The translations under genes were made by a program, and so were the position numbers. Positions 21,232 through 31,600 of a stretch of 64,000 nt of DNA are shown in pieces. Numbering within the stretch: the stretch's first letter is position 1; every line of letters starts with the position of its first letter. This stretch comes from Geranomyces variabilis (taxonomy: Eukaryota > Chytridiomycota > Chytridiomycetes > Spizellomycetales > Powellomycetaceae), in the NCBI GenBank assembly GCA_027603065.1, contig JADGJP010000028.1:289146-353145 (forward strand), given 5' to 3'. Below the pieces are notes generated by a model. The model had not been told where the DNA came from and did no database searches. It worked only from the letters and a program-made list of their open reading frames with translations.

Positions 21232-24200
21232 TTACATAAAATACATCACCTTGGTCAGCTCAGGTTTAACCTCCGCATACTGCATCACGCGAATCGGGCC
21301 TTCGCGCTTCCTCCATGCCTGCTGCGGGATGGGCTTCCCGCCGCCTTCGACGGGCGCAGCCACAACCGGCGGGGCGGCTGTCGCGTTTGCAATCGCTGCT
21401 GCAGACATAATCGGTACCGTAACGTCGCCGCCCACCATGCCGCCCATCCCTCCTTTGACTGCATCGTCCGTCGCGTTTGATCCGCGCTCCGGTGGAGTCT
21501 CCCATGTCCCGTCGCCAAACGCGTGAAAGCGTGCGCGTGCTGCAACGAGATGCGCATAGTACGCAGGCGGTACCACGCTGACAGACCGTGTGGCGCGGCA
21601 GTACAGGTAGCACAAACGATACGTCAGCTCATGCAGCGAGTCCGACTTAAAATCGTTCTCGTCGTGTAGCACGTGGTAGTGAGTCGGTTTCGAAGTGCCT
21701 TGCAGTCCAGGGTGCGAGCACAGGTAGAAGTCAAACTGGCTTGGGTGAGTCACACCCGTCGAAACAACGGTACCCGGAAGCACGTTGCCTGAACGGTCCG
21801 AGTCCTCTTTGCGAATCGGGAAAAAGCGTGCGTGGTGGCGCTTTTGCACAAGAATAAACGTGATGGTCGGGCGGTAGTCTGAGTCGAGCGACAGGCAAGC
21901 GTGGCGCACGGCTTCAAGCTCTGCCTTCAAGACCTCGCCCGTCTGGCCTTCGCTGACGCCGTCGCGGTAGTAAATGATGCGTTCCGGTTTGGCGCCGCAC
22001 GTTTGGTAAAACGTTTTCAGAATCTCGATCATCATGCCCGAAAGATCTTGAATAACTTCAGACCTTCCGCGCTGTATACGGATAGACGCAGCGAAACGCG
22101 AGCACTGGGCGTCCATCGAACCGACCGCTGCTGCAATGCTTTGGTTGGATGGCGAGCCGGGTGCTGGGTGCTAGTAAAAAAAAATGACATAGAGATAGAA
22201 ACTGTCAGACTTGGCCACAAGCGGAAATACCGTCTAAGGCTTTCACTTCCTTCTTTTTCTATGCTCACCGTGATGTCAGCTCCAACGACGATAGTCGGGC
22301 GCTCGCTCACAAATGGCAACTGCGTGTTACTCAAGTAGCTGTTCATTCCACCAAGCTTGACGTTCATCTTTAAGCAGACGTTCGCACAATACTGCCTCTT
22401 TGCCGCAAACATGTGCTTCGCCTGGATGCACTGCGTTGCAACTCCAATAACTGTGTCGGACACGCGCTTGATTTCGGCATACAACGGCACTCCCGTGTTG
22501 GGCAGGATGCATACAACCAGCTGAGGGCGCTCCGAAAACGACTGGCCGGCGAGCATATAGGCGTCAATGAGCGTCTTTTCGATGTTGCCATGCGGATTGG
22601 TGTACGAGATGGGCGGCTGGCGGTTGGCAACAAACACGCCGCACTCCTCACATGTCTGCACAAGCAGGGTGATAAACTTTTGTATGGCAGTGATCGGGTA
22701 GTCGTGTTCCTGCCCAAATGCAACGACACTCCACGAGCGGATTGTCACGCCCTGCGCGACCATCTTGTCGCGAAGATTCCACGAGCCTTCGCGCGGCGTG
22801 ATTAAAGGTTCCTTGGAAGCCGGGTGGTATGAGATTGCTGGTGCAGGCAAGACCCGTGCGTTGATGATTTGCATTTCGTGCCCAATCTGCACGCCGAATT
22901 CACGGAGATAGTCGTTGTCACGCTGCTGAAGAAGGGTGATTCCAGCTGAGATTTTGTTGGAGCGCACGTGAGGAGGTTGGCAGGTGAACTTGATCATTTC
23001 AGCGGTCTGATGTATAGCACAAACGTAAGCAAACCTACTCTCCATGAAATCAGCACTGGCAATATCATCTCACCTGACGTTCGTTGAGCTTCCGGACGTG
23101 ACGCTGGCCAGGAACAATGTCGCACACCTCCATAGGCAAGAAAACCTGCCTGGCCGGGTCTCCCACAACAAGGCATGGAAGATGCGGGAAATACAACGCC
23201 TGATTGTACTTGGTGTGGAAGTATGATGCAACAGAGCTGTCGATACCCGTCTCCTCCATAGCAAACATTGTTCGGTTGGCGGGGGTTGCGGTGACTTTGG
23301 CGACGCGATATTTGCGGCGGATCTGCCCACGGTGTGTTACTACAACCTTGAGGCCCTTCAACACCTTTTCAACCTTTTGGCGGTCGCGGTCCACTAGTGG
23401 AGTGCGGAGGTCACCGGCGCCATGTCTTCCCAAAATTTTCGCTACGAGCTCCAGCACCGGACCTGAAAAGCAAAGCAAGAGTGAGATCTTGCGTAAGGGC
23501 GAAGTGCACTATGCAAACCTCGATACGAGCAGCTTCTTCTTTACCTGGCTGGTAAAACGCGGTTGCGGAGACGTCAAGATTGACAAGCATTCGCCCGGCG
23601 GCAGGCTGGATGCTCTGGTGGAATCCTTGCCAGAGTTGCGCGCCGTTCGCAATTGCTGCTGCTGAGTCGGACGTGTAGAAGCAGCGGCCAACAGTAGTAT
23701 ACGACAGTGACGGGCGGTGCCGCAAGAGGATGTCTAGCGCCATTATGCAGTCTAGCGGCGTGTTGACGTCCTTTCCATCCAAAAACGCAGAAAGGCGCGA
23801 CATGTCGATTTCTGCAATCTTTATCAAAGCAATGGTAAAGCGTTTTGCTCCTCGCCTATAGAAAGGAAAGACCAGGATTCGGCGTTTGAGCAACTGGAGA
23901 AAATGTTTCCCCATTTTGAGCACGGGTCGCCCTTACAATGACTCGTCGCCTTCCTCGGTATAGTCCAAGTCATAGATAGCCTCCTGCCCGATTTCAATGT
24001 CCAAGTCGGCAATAGCAAAGACATTTCGCCGGCCGTCGTAGACTGGTCTCACAAACTGCTCCGGTGGAGACCTTTCTTTGAACTCTTTGACCATGAGGTC
24101 CTCCCACAGCTGGTAAACTCGGCGGTTCTTTGCCGGCGGCACATCGGGCAGAATGTTTACGTCGTAGTGGTGGATGGTAGCAGTTGGAAGGGAGAGGAAC

Positions 24201-24298
24201 GGAAAGAAGTTTGACCGTACTTGAATTTCCCTGCCGGTGGTGCCAATGTCAGGCCGGCGCGGGAATGAAATTTGCTGTTGGTGTTGAACAGCCGCCAT
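21232..24298 (-). CDS. AGO1: Argonaute, slicer-competent
   Basis: Core protein of RNA silencing that loads small RNAs and cleaves targets. Five exons on the complement: 23937-24298, 23545-23855, 23074-23462, 22269-23006 and 21232-22170; 912 aa. N domain: [18 protein letters not shown] and IHHYDVNI. Linker and PAZ run through exons 2-3 ([36 protein letters not shown]). MID and PIWI occupy exons 4-5. The catalytic tetrad is complete: D598 in IVVGADIT, E638 in [12 protein letters not shown]670 in [10 protein letters not shown] and H807 in [12 protein letters not shown]. The protein ends KVMYFM, like the conserved MYFA tail of Argonautes. An intron separates the first catalytic Asp motif from the following His-Pro. 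The upstream extension beyond ATG 24298 is shadow sequence. Confidence 0.96.
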
Positions 24299-24561
24299 TC
24301 TTTTTCGCGAGCAGGGAGGAGAGTGCTTCAGGTGGCAACAAGGTACTCTCGACGCAGACAAGAGGCGGCGAGCGGCAGTCTGAGCGACAGGAAGCCAGCG
24401 ACCGGTGGCGGAATGGACGGACGGGCGGTCGGCAGCGAGGAGAAGGCTGAGGGCAAAGGAGAAGAGGAGAGAAGCGAGTGCGTCCAAAAGTTTCGCGTGA
24501 GGCTTCAACTTGCAGCAACTTGCGCTTCCTCCTTTCTTCCTTCCACTGCACTCAGCGAGCC
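24299..24561. promoter_or_regulatory. divergent promoter Argonaute / Leu5 carrier
   Basis: 263 bp between the two start codons, so the silencing gene and the carrier share one regulatory interval. No TATA box seen. Confidence 0.45.
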
Positions 24562-25913
24562 ATGCTGCCGCCCTCAGACCCCCCCGTCGCTGCGACAGGG
24601 CCTCGTCCGCCGCCGCAGTTGTCGTCACCGCCAACGGCCTCTGCTGGCACAGCAAAAACGAGCTCACCGCAACCGCGCATCCGCCCAGTGCGCGACAAGC
24701 AGAGCGCCGACTACGTCTGGCGAAGCCTGGTTGCCGGCGGTGTGGCAGGTTGCGCGGCAAAGACTGCCGTGGCCCCGCTGGACAGGGTCAAGATTCTCTT
24801 CCAGACCAACAATCCGCACTTTGAGAAATATTCGGGTATGTTCGCGGAGGCGGGATGTCGTCACACATTGTCCTGTCTTGACAAGAGCGGTGTACACCCC
24901 TCCAACGACGGAAACGAATCGGGTTTCTGACTCCGTGGCTGTTTCGCAGGGACATTCTTCGGCGTGTTTCGTGCAGCGAGGGATATAAAGGGAGAGTACG
25001 GCCTTCGCGGTCTCTTCCAAGGACACTCGGCGACACTTTTGCGGATCTTTCCCTATGCTGCAATAAAGTTTATGGCATACGAGCAGCTCAAGCACCGTAT
25101 AATGCCGACGAAATCGAGCGAAACGGCGTTTCGCAACATGCTGGCGGGTTCACTTGCCGGTGAGGAGGGATATAAGGCAGAAGCACGCAAACGCGACACT
25201 CATAGACTAAGATTTAATTGCAATTCTCAAAGGCTGCACGTCGGTGTTTTTCTCTTACCCGCTGGACTTGCTGCGAGTGCGGTTGGCGTTTGAGGTCCGG
25301 ACTGCAAAGCTGGAGGCGGTCCGGTTGGGCGATGTGGCAGCCATGATCTACGCCGAGCGAAATCCTTTCTTGTCAAATCCGCCATTAGCACTGCGGCCGC
25401 TTGCTGGTGTGATGAACTTTTATCGAGGGTTTATGCCGACGATGTATGGCATCATTCCATATGCAGGGTAAGCACTACAAAAATACCTGCTGGGCATATG
25501 GCTTGAGTTTACCCACATTGTCCATTATGTTTAGGGTCAGCTTTTTGGTCTACGAGCGGCTTAAGACATTTGCTAAAACAACGCTCGGCGCATACACACT
25601 CCAAACCGGCACAAACACCCTCTCGTGGTGGGCATACCTCTCCATCGGTGCGCTGTCTGGCGCCATCGCCCAAACAGGCGCATACCCCTTCGAAGTCGTG
25701 CGGCGAAACATGCAAGTCGCAGGCGCCGTCCGTGCCAGCGACGGTCGCGAGCAACGCCGCACGACAGCACAAACAGCAAGAACAATATGGGCCAAGAAGG
25801 GCTGGAGAGGCTTCTTTGTGGGCCTCAGCATTGGTTACATGAAGGTCATGCCAATGAGCGCCGTGAGCTTCTTCACGTATGAGTGGATGAAGACGCGGCT
25901 GGATATCGATTAG
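24562..25913 (+). CDS. LEU5: Leu5-type mitochondrial CoA carrier (SLC25 family)
   Basis: Inner-membrane carrier needed for coenzyme A accumulation in mitochondria. Exons 24562-24835, 24950-25159, 25233-25467 and 25535-25913; 365 aa. Three SLC25 repeats with their signatures PLDRVK, PLDLLR and PFEVVR. Leu5-specific stretches: [54 protein letters not shown] and [18 protein letters not shown]. The N-terminal 50 residues are Pro/Ala-rich. All splice phases agree, and introns fall after SGT, LAG and PYAG. Confidence 0.95.
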
Positions 25914-26058
25914 AGGCAGAGAGCGAACCAAACAGCGGATTTCTTGTTCTCCCGCTTTGGTGGCTGACGCCCTGCAGTCGCCTTGTAGATAGAGTTCACT
26001 TAACTTACATATCATGCATGATGTTACAGCACATTACTTTTACGGCCCTTTCCTGGGT

Positions 26059-26106
26059 CTCGCCAATCTTTTGCCGCGCGTTGCGCGTAAACAAGGTTCT
26101 GCACAG
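26059..26106 (+). repeat. 48-bp direct repeat, copy 1
   Basis: Starts ctcgccaatctt and ends gttctgcacag. Nearly identical to the copy at 26143-26190, with one mismatch seen by eye (tttt versus tttc). Lies just downstream of the carrier gene. Confidence 0.85.
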
Positions 26107-26142
26107 CAAGAACTGCTCTGTTTTTTAAAAGTCAAGACCGGG

Positions 26143-26190
26143 CTCGCCAATCTTTCGCCGCGCGTTGCGCGTAAACAAGGTTCTGCACAG
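26143..26190 (+). repeat. 48-bp direct repeat, copy 2
   Basis: Second copy, 84 bp after the first. The phrase gtcaagaccggg precedes this copy (26131) and recurs at about 26227 next to the F-box stop codon, so a larger unit of about 90 bp may have been duplicated. Confidence 0.85.
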
Positions 26191-26217
26191 TGAAAGACAG
26201 CAAGACACACTCTGAAT

Positions 26218-27252
26218 CTATTGACAGTCAAGACCGGGAGATGGAATGCACAATAACATCAATTCGGGAAAGAAAGGCCGCCCGCACGCGCAGCGACTGT
26301 ATTTTTGCTGCTCGGTGGCAGGCAATGTGTTGAAGTTGGTGAGCGCCTCTTGAAACTTACGGACCGCAAATTTCTCAGCGCGACAACGCCTGTAATAACC
26401 CAACCTGCCAGCGGGACAAATGGGCATGAAGTCATCGGAGTAGTTGTAGTTTTCCTCGCCATAATATCCAGGGGGCCAGCTGGGGATGAAGTCATCGGAG
26501 TAGTCATAGTCTTCCTCGCCATAGTCGTCCGCAGCATCTACATCATCATCATCGTCGGATTGGGAAGGATCGCCGTACGTTCCCTTAAGTTTGCGCTCGT
26601 AAACTCCACTCGCGTGCTTGTGAACTATATGCGTCTTCTCGGCAATCCCAATGGTTTTTTCAAAGTCAGGAAGATGGTCATTGCCAACCACATATTTGGC
26701 AGGAGAGGGGAGGCCTCTTTCTCTGATTGCTTGGTCGATCTCCTGCTCTTTTTCTGCTTTGAGCGCCTTGAATATTTTATGCGCAGCTGTCACGCCTGGC
26801 GGACCCCCATGTTTGATAAACGCGATTCGTTGAACGTTTTCCAGGGAGGGGGGGTCCCAATCTCGAAATTGCAGCTCTTCCGAGTCGTCAACGCAAACGC
26901 AGTGCTTCGCGAGCAAGAGCCGGTGAGAGTGCCGTTCGAGTGCAAGATCTTCGTCGAAGTAGGGCTGTCCGCAACAGAAAGTTTCTTTGCGTGGCTCCCA
27001 GCTGCGTCGCTTCCAGTAGTCCTTTGAGGACACCAGGTCACGCCAGGAGCGCGAGACCTGCCCGAGGGGAACGGCGGCGTCGGCGGGCAGGTTGTCAAGG
27101 ATCATGATCATGATCTCCGTCGGAATCGGGGGTCTCAGGCGCGCGGCAATCCGGCGCGTGGCAATCCTTTCTTTGTTGAGGATGCATTTCTTGTAACTAG
27201 TGCGCTGGTGCGTTGTCGAGCCGCAGCGGCAACGGAATTCAAGCGTGAGCAT
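26218..27252 (-). CDS. F-box protein, copy A of a tandem pair
   Basis: Single exon, 344 aa, from ATG 27252 (an upstream in-frame ATG at 27297 is less likely). A Cys/His N-terminal motif CRCGSTTHQRTSYKKC is followed by an F-box, LRPPIPTEIMIMILDNLP through SRSWRDLVSSKDYW, about residues 37-85. F-box proteins couple substrates to SCF ubiquitin ligases. The remainder is unrecognised except for an acidic segment holding a 20-residue tandem duplication, YGEEDYDYSDDFIP then YGEENYNYSDDFMP. A second, damaged copy lies directly upstream. Confidence 0.7.
   Translation of the reverse strand: MLTLEFRCRCGSTTHQRTSYKKCILNKERIATRRIAARLRPPIPTEIMIMILDNLPADAAVPLGQVSRSWRDLVSSKDYWKRRSWEPRKETFCCGQPYFDEDLALERHSHRLLLAKHCVCVDDSEELQFRDWDPPSLENVQRIAFIKHGGPPGVTAAHKIFKALKAEKEQEIDQAIRERGLPSPAKYVVGNDHLPDFEKTIGIAEKTHIVHKHASGVYERKLKGTYGDPSQSDDDDDVDAADDYGEEDYDYSDDFIPSWPPGYYGEENYNYSDDFMPICPAGRLGYYRRCRAEKFAVRKFQEALTNFNTLPATEQQKYSRCACGRPFFPELMLLCIPSPGLDCQ
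26422..26530 (-). repeat. internal tandem duplication in the F-box gene
   Basis: Two adjacent units of about 60 nt encode YGEE[D/N]Y[D/N]YSDDF[I/M]P. On the + strand the shared phrase gatgaagtcatcggagtag (26486 onward) mirrors gcatgaagtcatcggagtag (26425 onward). The unit is absent as a pair in the neighbouring copy B. Confidence 0.75.
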
Positions 27253-27499
27253 GGCGGTGGGAGAAAGGGTCGGTGGGAACTGGGGAGATGGGCGCAAGTC
27301 GACCGTGAGCGTGACAGGTCCTGTCCAGAGGCCAAGCCAGTTTTGCGGCTTGTAGATAAAACAGAATACATAGATGCATTAGATGCGAAACTAAGACATT
27401 TTTTAACATGCTGGTCTTCCTTTTGTGTGCGAGTGAATTTATTTATCAGAAACAGATTGGGCGTACATAGTGATTTACTCGAGTGAAACTTTAAGGATT

Positions 27500-28339
27500 G
27501 TGGGCAGGAAAGAGGAAAAGCCGCCCGCACGCGACTGCACTTTTGTTCTTCGGCAGGCAAAGCATTATACTTGGTCAGCTTCACGGCGTAAACGTCAGCC
27601 GCCCACTGTGCAGCGCTACGCATGGCGTATTTTTCCTCTTTTTCGAAAAACTCCTCCATGGTAGATTCGTCGTCAACGTCGTCGTTATCGAATTTCCACC
27701 AAATGTTCGAATACCGTATCTTAAAATTCTTCTCGTATACGTGGGGCGCATGCTGGAGAGCTATGTGCATGGTCTGAGCGATCTGGATCGTCCCGTCATG
27801 GTCGGGAAAGCCGTTCCTGTCGTTTATGTATTCGTCAGGAGGAGACTCGAGGCCCATTTCTTCCAGTTCTCGATCGATCTTTAGCCGCCTTGCGGCCTTA
27901 AGCCTGTCGGCTTGCAGGTGCGCGGCTGTCACACCTGGCGGTCCGCCGTGCTTAATAAAGGCATAAAGCCGCACGTCGACCACATCAGCTTTGTTAGGTC
28001 GCCATGGAACCTCGTTCTGGCAAGGCAGTGGGCGCGATTAACGTCGTAGTAATGTTTTTTTCCTGAGGGAACCTTAGCCGTTCTGTCCATGCTTTTCCTG
28101 CCGCGTCGCACCCAGTAATCTCTCGAGGATACCAGGTCGCGCCAGGAGCGCAAGACCTGCCCAAGAGGAATGGCGGCGTCGAGAGGCAAGTTGTTCAGAA
28201 TCATGATTTTGACCTCGGTCGGCATGTCAATCGGGCGTTTGGCAATCCTCTCTTTGTTGAGGATACATCGCTTGTAAGAAGTGCGCTGGTGCGTGGTCGA
28301 GCCGCAGCGGCAACCGGGCATTGCTACTCCGTAGGCCAC
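27500..28339 (-). pseudogene. F-box protein, copy B, frameshifted
   Basis: The complement from 28339 reads MAYGVAMPGCRCGSTTHQR, then an F-box (MPTEVKIMILNNLP, SWRDLVSSRDYW), clearly a paralogue of the neighbouring gene. After about 28020 the homology (AFIKHGGPPGVTAAH) continues in a different frame and no GT-AG intron of reasonable size joins the two. Near the 3' end a 4-5 nt difference from copy A (about 27530) removes the equivalent stop, so that frame runs on for more than 120 codons into the 5' region of copy A. It lacks the acidic tandem duplication. It is most simply a decaying duplicate, although a short protein ending at 27929 could still be made. Confidence 0.65.
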
Positions 28340-28665
28340 GGAGGAAGAGCGGGAGTGCGGTGCTAAGAGAATGTCGCAGGACGATTTCGGCGCCGACAGC
28401 TCACCTCCACGTCACGTGATCCGTGCGTGGCTCTTGGCTCTGGGACAGACGGCTGTCAACCCAGCGGAAACTCGCACCCGCTGTAGCGCAACCATGTCCC
28501 AGTGGTCCGATAATGTCGCAAGGACCAAGAATACCAGAGATACCTTAAGCACTTAGCTGATCGTTCATCTCAACTCTTAAATGCTACTTTAATCATGAAC
28601 AACATCATATCATTAAAACTGTCCAAACCCTCATTGAGGATGTCCAACCCCTCCCTAAGGCGTTA

Positions 28666-31600
28666 TCAAAGTTCTTCGTCGAAGCCTCTCGCTTTCCTCC
28701 TCTTCAGAGCGCCGCCAATGCCATACTTGCTCCAGTACATGCATTTCACAGAGAACGTGGCAGTTCCGTCGCTGGGCGTAAACCCGCTGAACGAAATGCC
28801 AGTGACCCGCGACAGGTCCGTTGCGCCGTTCGCGAGCGTAAACGCGGTAAACGGCACTGTGATGTCCTGCGCGGTAGTGGATGTGGCTGACGTGATGTAC
28901 GATGTGGAAGACACGCGAACCTTGTTCCTAACGCCACCTGCTGGACACCCAGCGTCGGCAGCTGTCTGCAGCTCGATGTTGAAGGATGCGCCGGCGGGCA
29001 GGGCGGCCGTCAAAACAAGGTATTTGAATGCGCTGGCGTCAACACATGCGAGGTCGGTGTACCAGTATGAACCATCCTTAGGAATCAAAGCAAGCGCGTC
29101 TTTGACCACAGCGGGATCTGTGGTCATCGTGCGATCATCTGACGCCGCGCCACCCAGAACGTTTACCTTGGGTGACGTGCTGGAGCAATAGTCCAGCACA
29201 GATGGGGTAGGGCACGCCACGCAAGCCGGAGGTCCGGCAGGGGCATAACTGCTCCAGTACGCGCAAGTCACCGAGAACGTGGTGGCTCCATCGCTGGGCG
29301 AGAATCCGCTAAGCGATATGCCCGTGACACGCGTCAGGCTCATTGCGCCGTTTGCAGTGACGAGAGCAGTGAACGGGATGGTGATGTTTTGCACAGTGGC
29401 CGCTGTTGTGGCCGTCACCAGGTACGTTGCAGAAGACACACGGGCCTTGTTCCTGACGCCGCCCGCGGGGCAGCCAGCATCCGCCGCTGTCGTCACCTCA
29501 ACATTGAAAGAAGCTCCCGCAGGCATTGAAACCGTCAAAACTAGAGACTTGTATGCACTTGCATCGACGCAAGCGAGGTCTGTGTACCAGTATGAGCCGT
29601 CCTTAGGTATCAGAGCAAGGGCATTTTTAGTGACAGCGGGATCTGTGGCCATAGTGTGGTCATCTGACGCCGCGCCGCCCAACATGTTCGACCTGGGCAG
29701 CGAGCTCGAGCAAAAGTCTAGCACGGCTGGTGTAGGGCACGCGAGACACTGCGGTGGTCTGGTCACTGTCGTGAGTGAGATGCACGAGAAGGAGTACGCC
29801 TGGCCGGGAATCGAAAAGCGCTGCAACGAGAGAGAGACGAGCTTGGTCGGGTCGAGACCTTTGAAGTCGGCGAATGGGATCGTAATGTTCTGCGTGGTCA
29901 CGCCGTCGAACGTCGCGTACGTGGCAGAGTTTACCGCAAGCGCAGGTCCAGTGATCGTACATGCAGCGTCGGTCCTGTATCGCAGGACAATGTCGAACGA
30001 CGCGCCAGCAGGCGCGTTCACGATGATTTGCAGACCAGTAGCGGTGCCGGCCGAGCGACACGTGCTGCTGAAAAGGGTATACCAGTACGAGGAACCGTCA
30101 GCAGCAGGGATAAACTGCTGCGTGCCAGTGGGTCCCTTGAACATGGCCGCCATTGTCGAGTCGTCGTTCGTGTATCCGCCGAGAGCATTGGTCGTGTTGG
30201 TGGCAGTAGTTTCAGTGCACCAGTTCCACAGCAGAGTTCCAGTGCACGTGGTGCATGTCTTCGACGGCTGGACGATGCCAGGCCCGGTCGATGCGGCCAG
30301 GGGCGTGTTACTGGTGACGCCGGTCACTAGCGACACGTAGTAGATTTCGTGGTCGCTGTTGATGGTCGACCACCCGTCAATGTAAATGGACTGCAGGTAT
30401 GCCGCGTTGAGTCCCGCAACACCCGTTAGAGGAAGCGTTGCAACGACCGGGGTCGCAAGCCCTGTGAAAGTCAACTTAGCCGCAGAAGACGTAGACGTTG
30501 CGCATCCCGCTGCCGTGCCCGCCTTGACAGTCACCCGCGCCGTTGCGCCTGCCGGACCAGCAATCTTGATCTGCAGGCCTGTGTAGGCCGTGGCTGCATA
30601 GCATCCCTTTGCTGCAAGGACCGTCTCGAAGTAAGTAGTGTTTGCAAGTGGGGAAAGCACGACCTTGCCGATAGGCGCCGCAGTTTTGTCGGCTGTCAGA
30701 GCGGGGTAAAACGAAGCGGCCGTGTTGTCGTCTCCACTGGCACCGCCCAGCTCGTTTATGCCTTCGACGTACGACTTGTAGGAGCAGAAGTTGCTGATTG
30801 CGAGGCCTGGAGGCTTAGTGCACACGCCGCGAACGGGCGCCAGAGCGTCTGCGATAGGGGGCCCAAATGAAATGTAGCTCAGCGTGAACTTGCTGTTACT
30901 AAAGGGTTTGAAGTTCCTAAGCGTGACGCCGTACGCGGCGGACGCGGCAACGCCAGTAAATGCAGTCAGCGGGATCCGAAAGGTTGTCGCGGCCGTGGTC
31001 GACAGTGCACCGTAAGCGGACGAGGTAAGCGTTTTAGTGGTTCCGCCAGTTGCGCCCGACATCAGGGTCACGTCAAAGCTACCTCCCGCTGGCCCGCTCA
31101 TTGAGATCACAAGATGCGTGTTTCCGCCGGCGGTCGCGTCCACAGTGCCGTTGAAGTACGAGTAAAAGTACGAGGCGTCGCTGGCGGGTTCCAGGACTAG
31201 CTGGTTTAGGAATGGCATTCGCGCGTACTTCATGCCGACCGTGTCCGTCGCGCCGCCAAAGTTGTTAATGCCCCACACCCAGCGATCGAGGCTTCCAAAG
31301 CTATCAATCGTAGTGCCGAGCAACCCGTGCTCGCCTGGAGCGTACACACACCTGCGTTTGAGGAGCACGTTGTCGAGGTAGAAAACGGTATTTTTAGGCG
31401 CCAGGTTCGAAAAGAGAAGCGTCTTGACGAACTTTGAGTTTGACGGGTTGAGATCCTTGATGGGGATGTTCACGGTTCGGTTCTGTCCGTCCATGATGGT
31501 GTAATCCGACACGCGCACATACGTCGTTGTCGCGACCGCTGCATTGCACCCGCTGTCGTAGCTCACGAGCGACACGAAAAAATCGGACCCGGGCGGCGCG

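Noticed and set aside
24272-24988. 238-codon + frame over the Argonaute/Leu5 divergent promoter
   Set aside because: Crosses the start codons and a well-supported intron of the carrier gene; Arg/Ser-rich noise.
29279-30340. 353-codon open frame on the + strand
   Set aside because: Exactly opposite the repeat-rich exon of the large secreted protein. Its openness follows from the codon bias of the Ala/Thr/Ser-rich modules, and it has repeated, biased composition.
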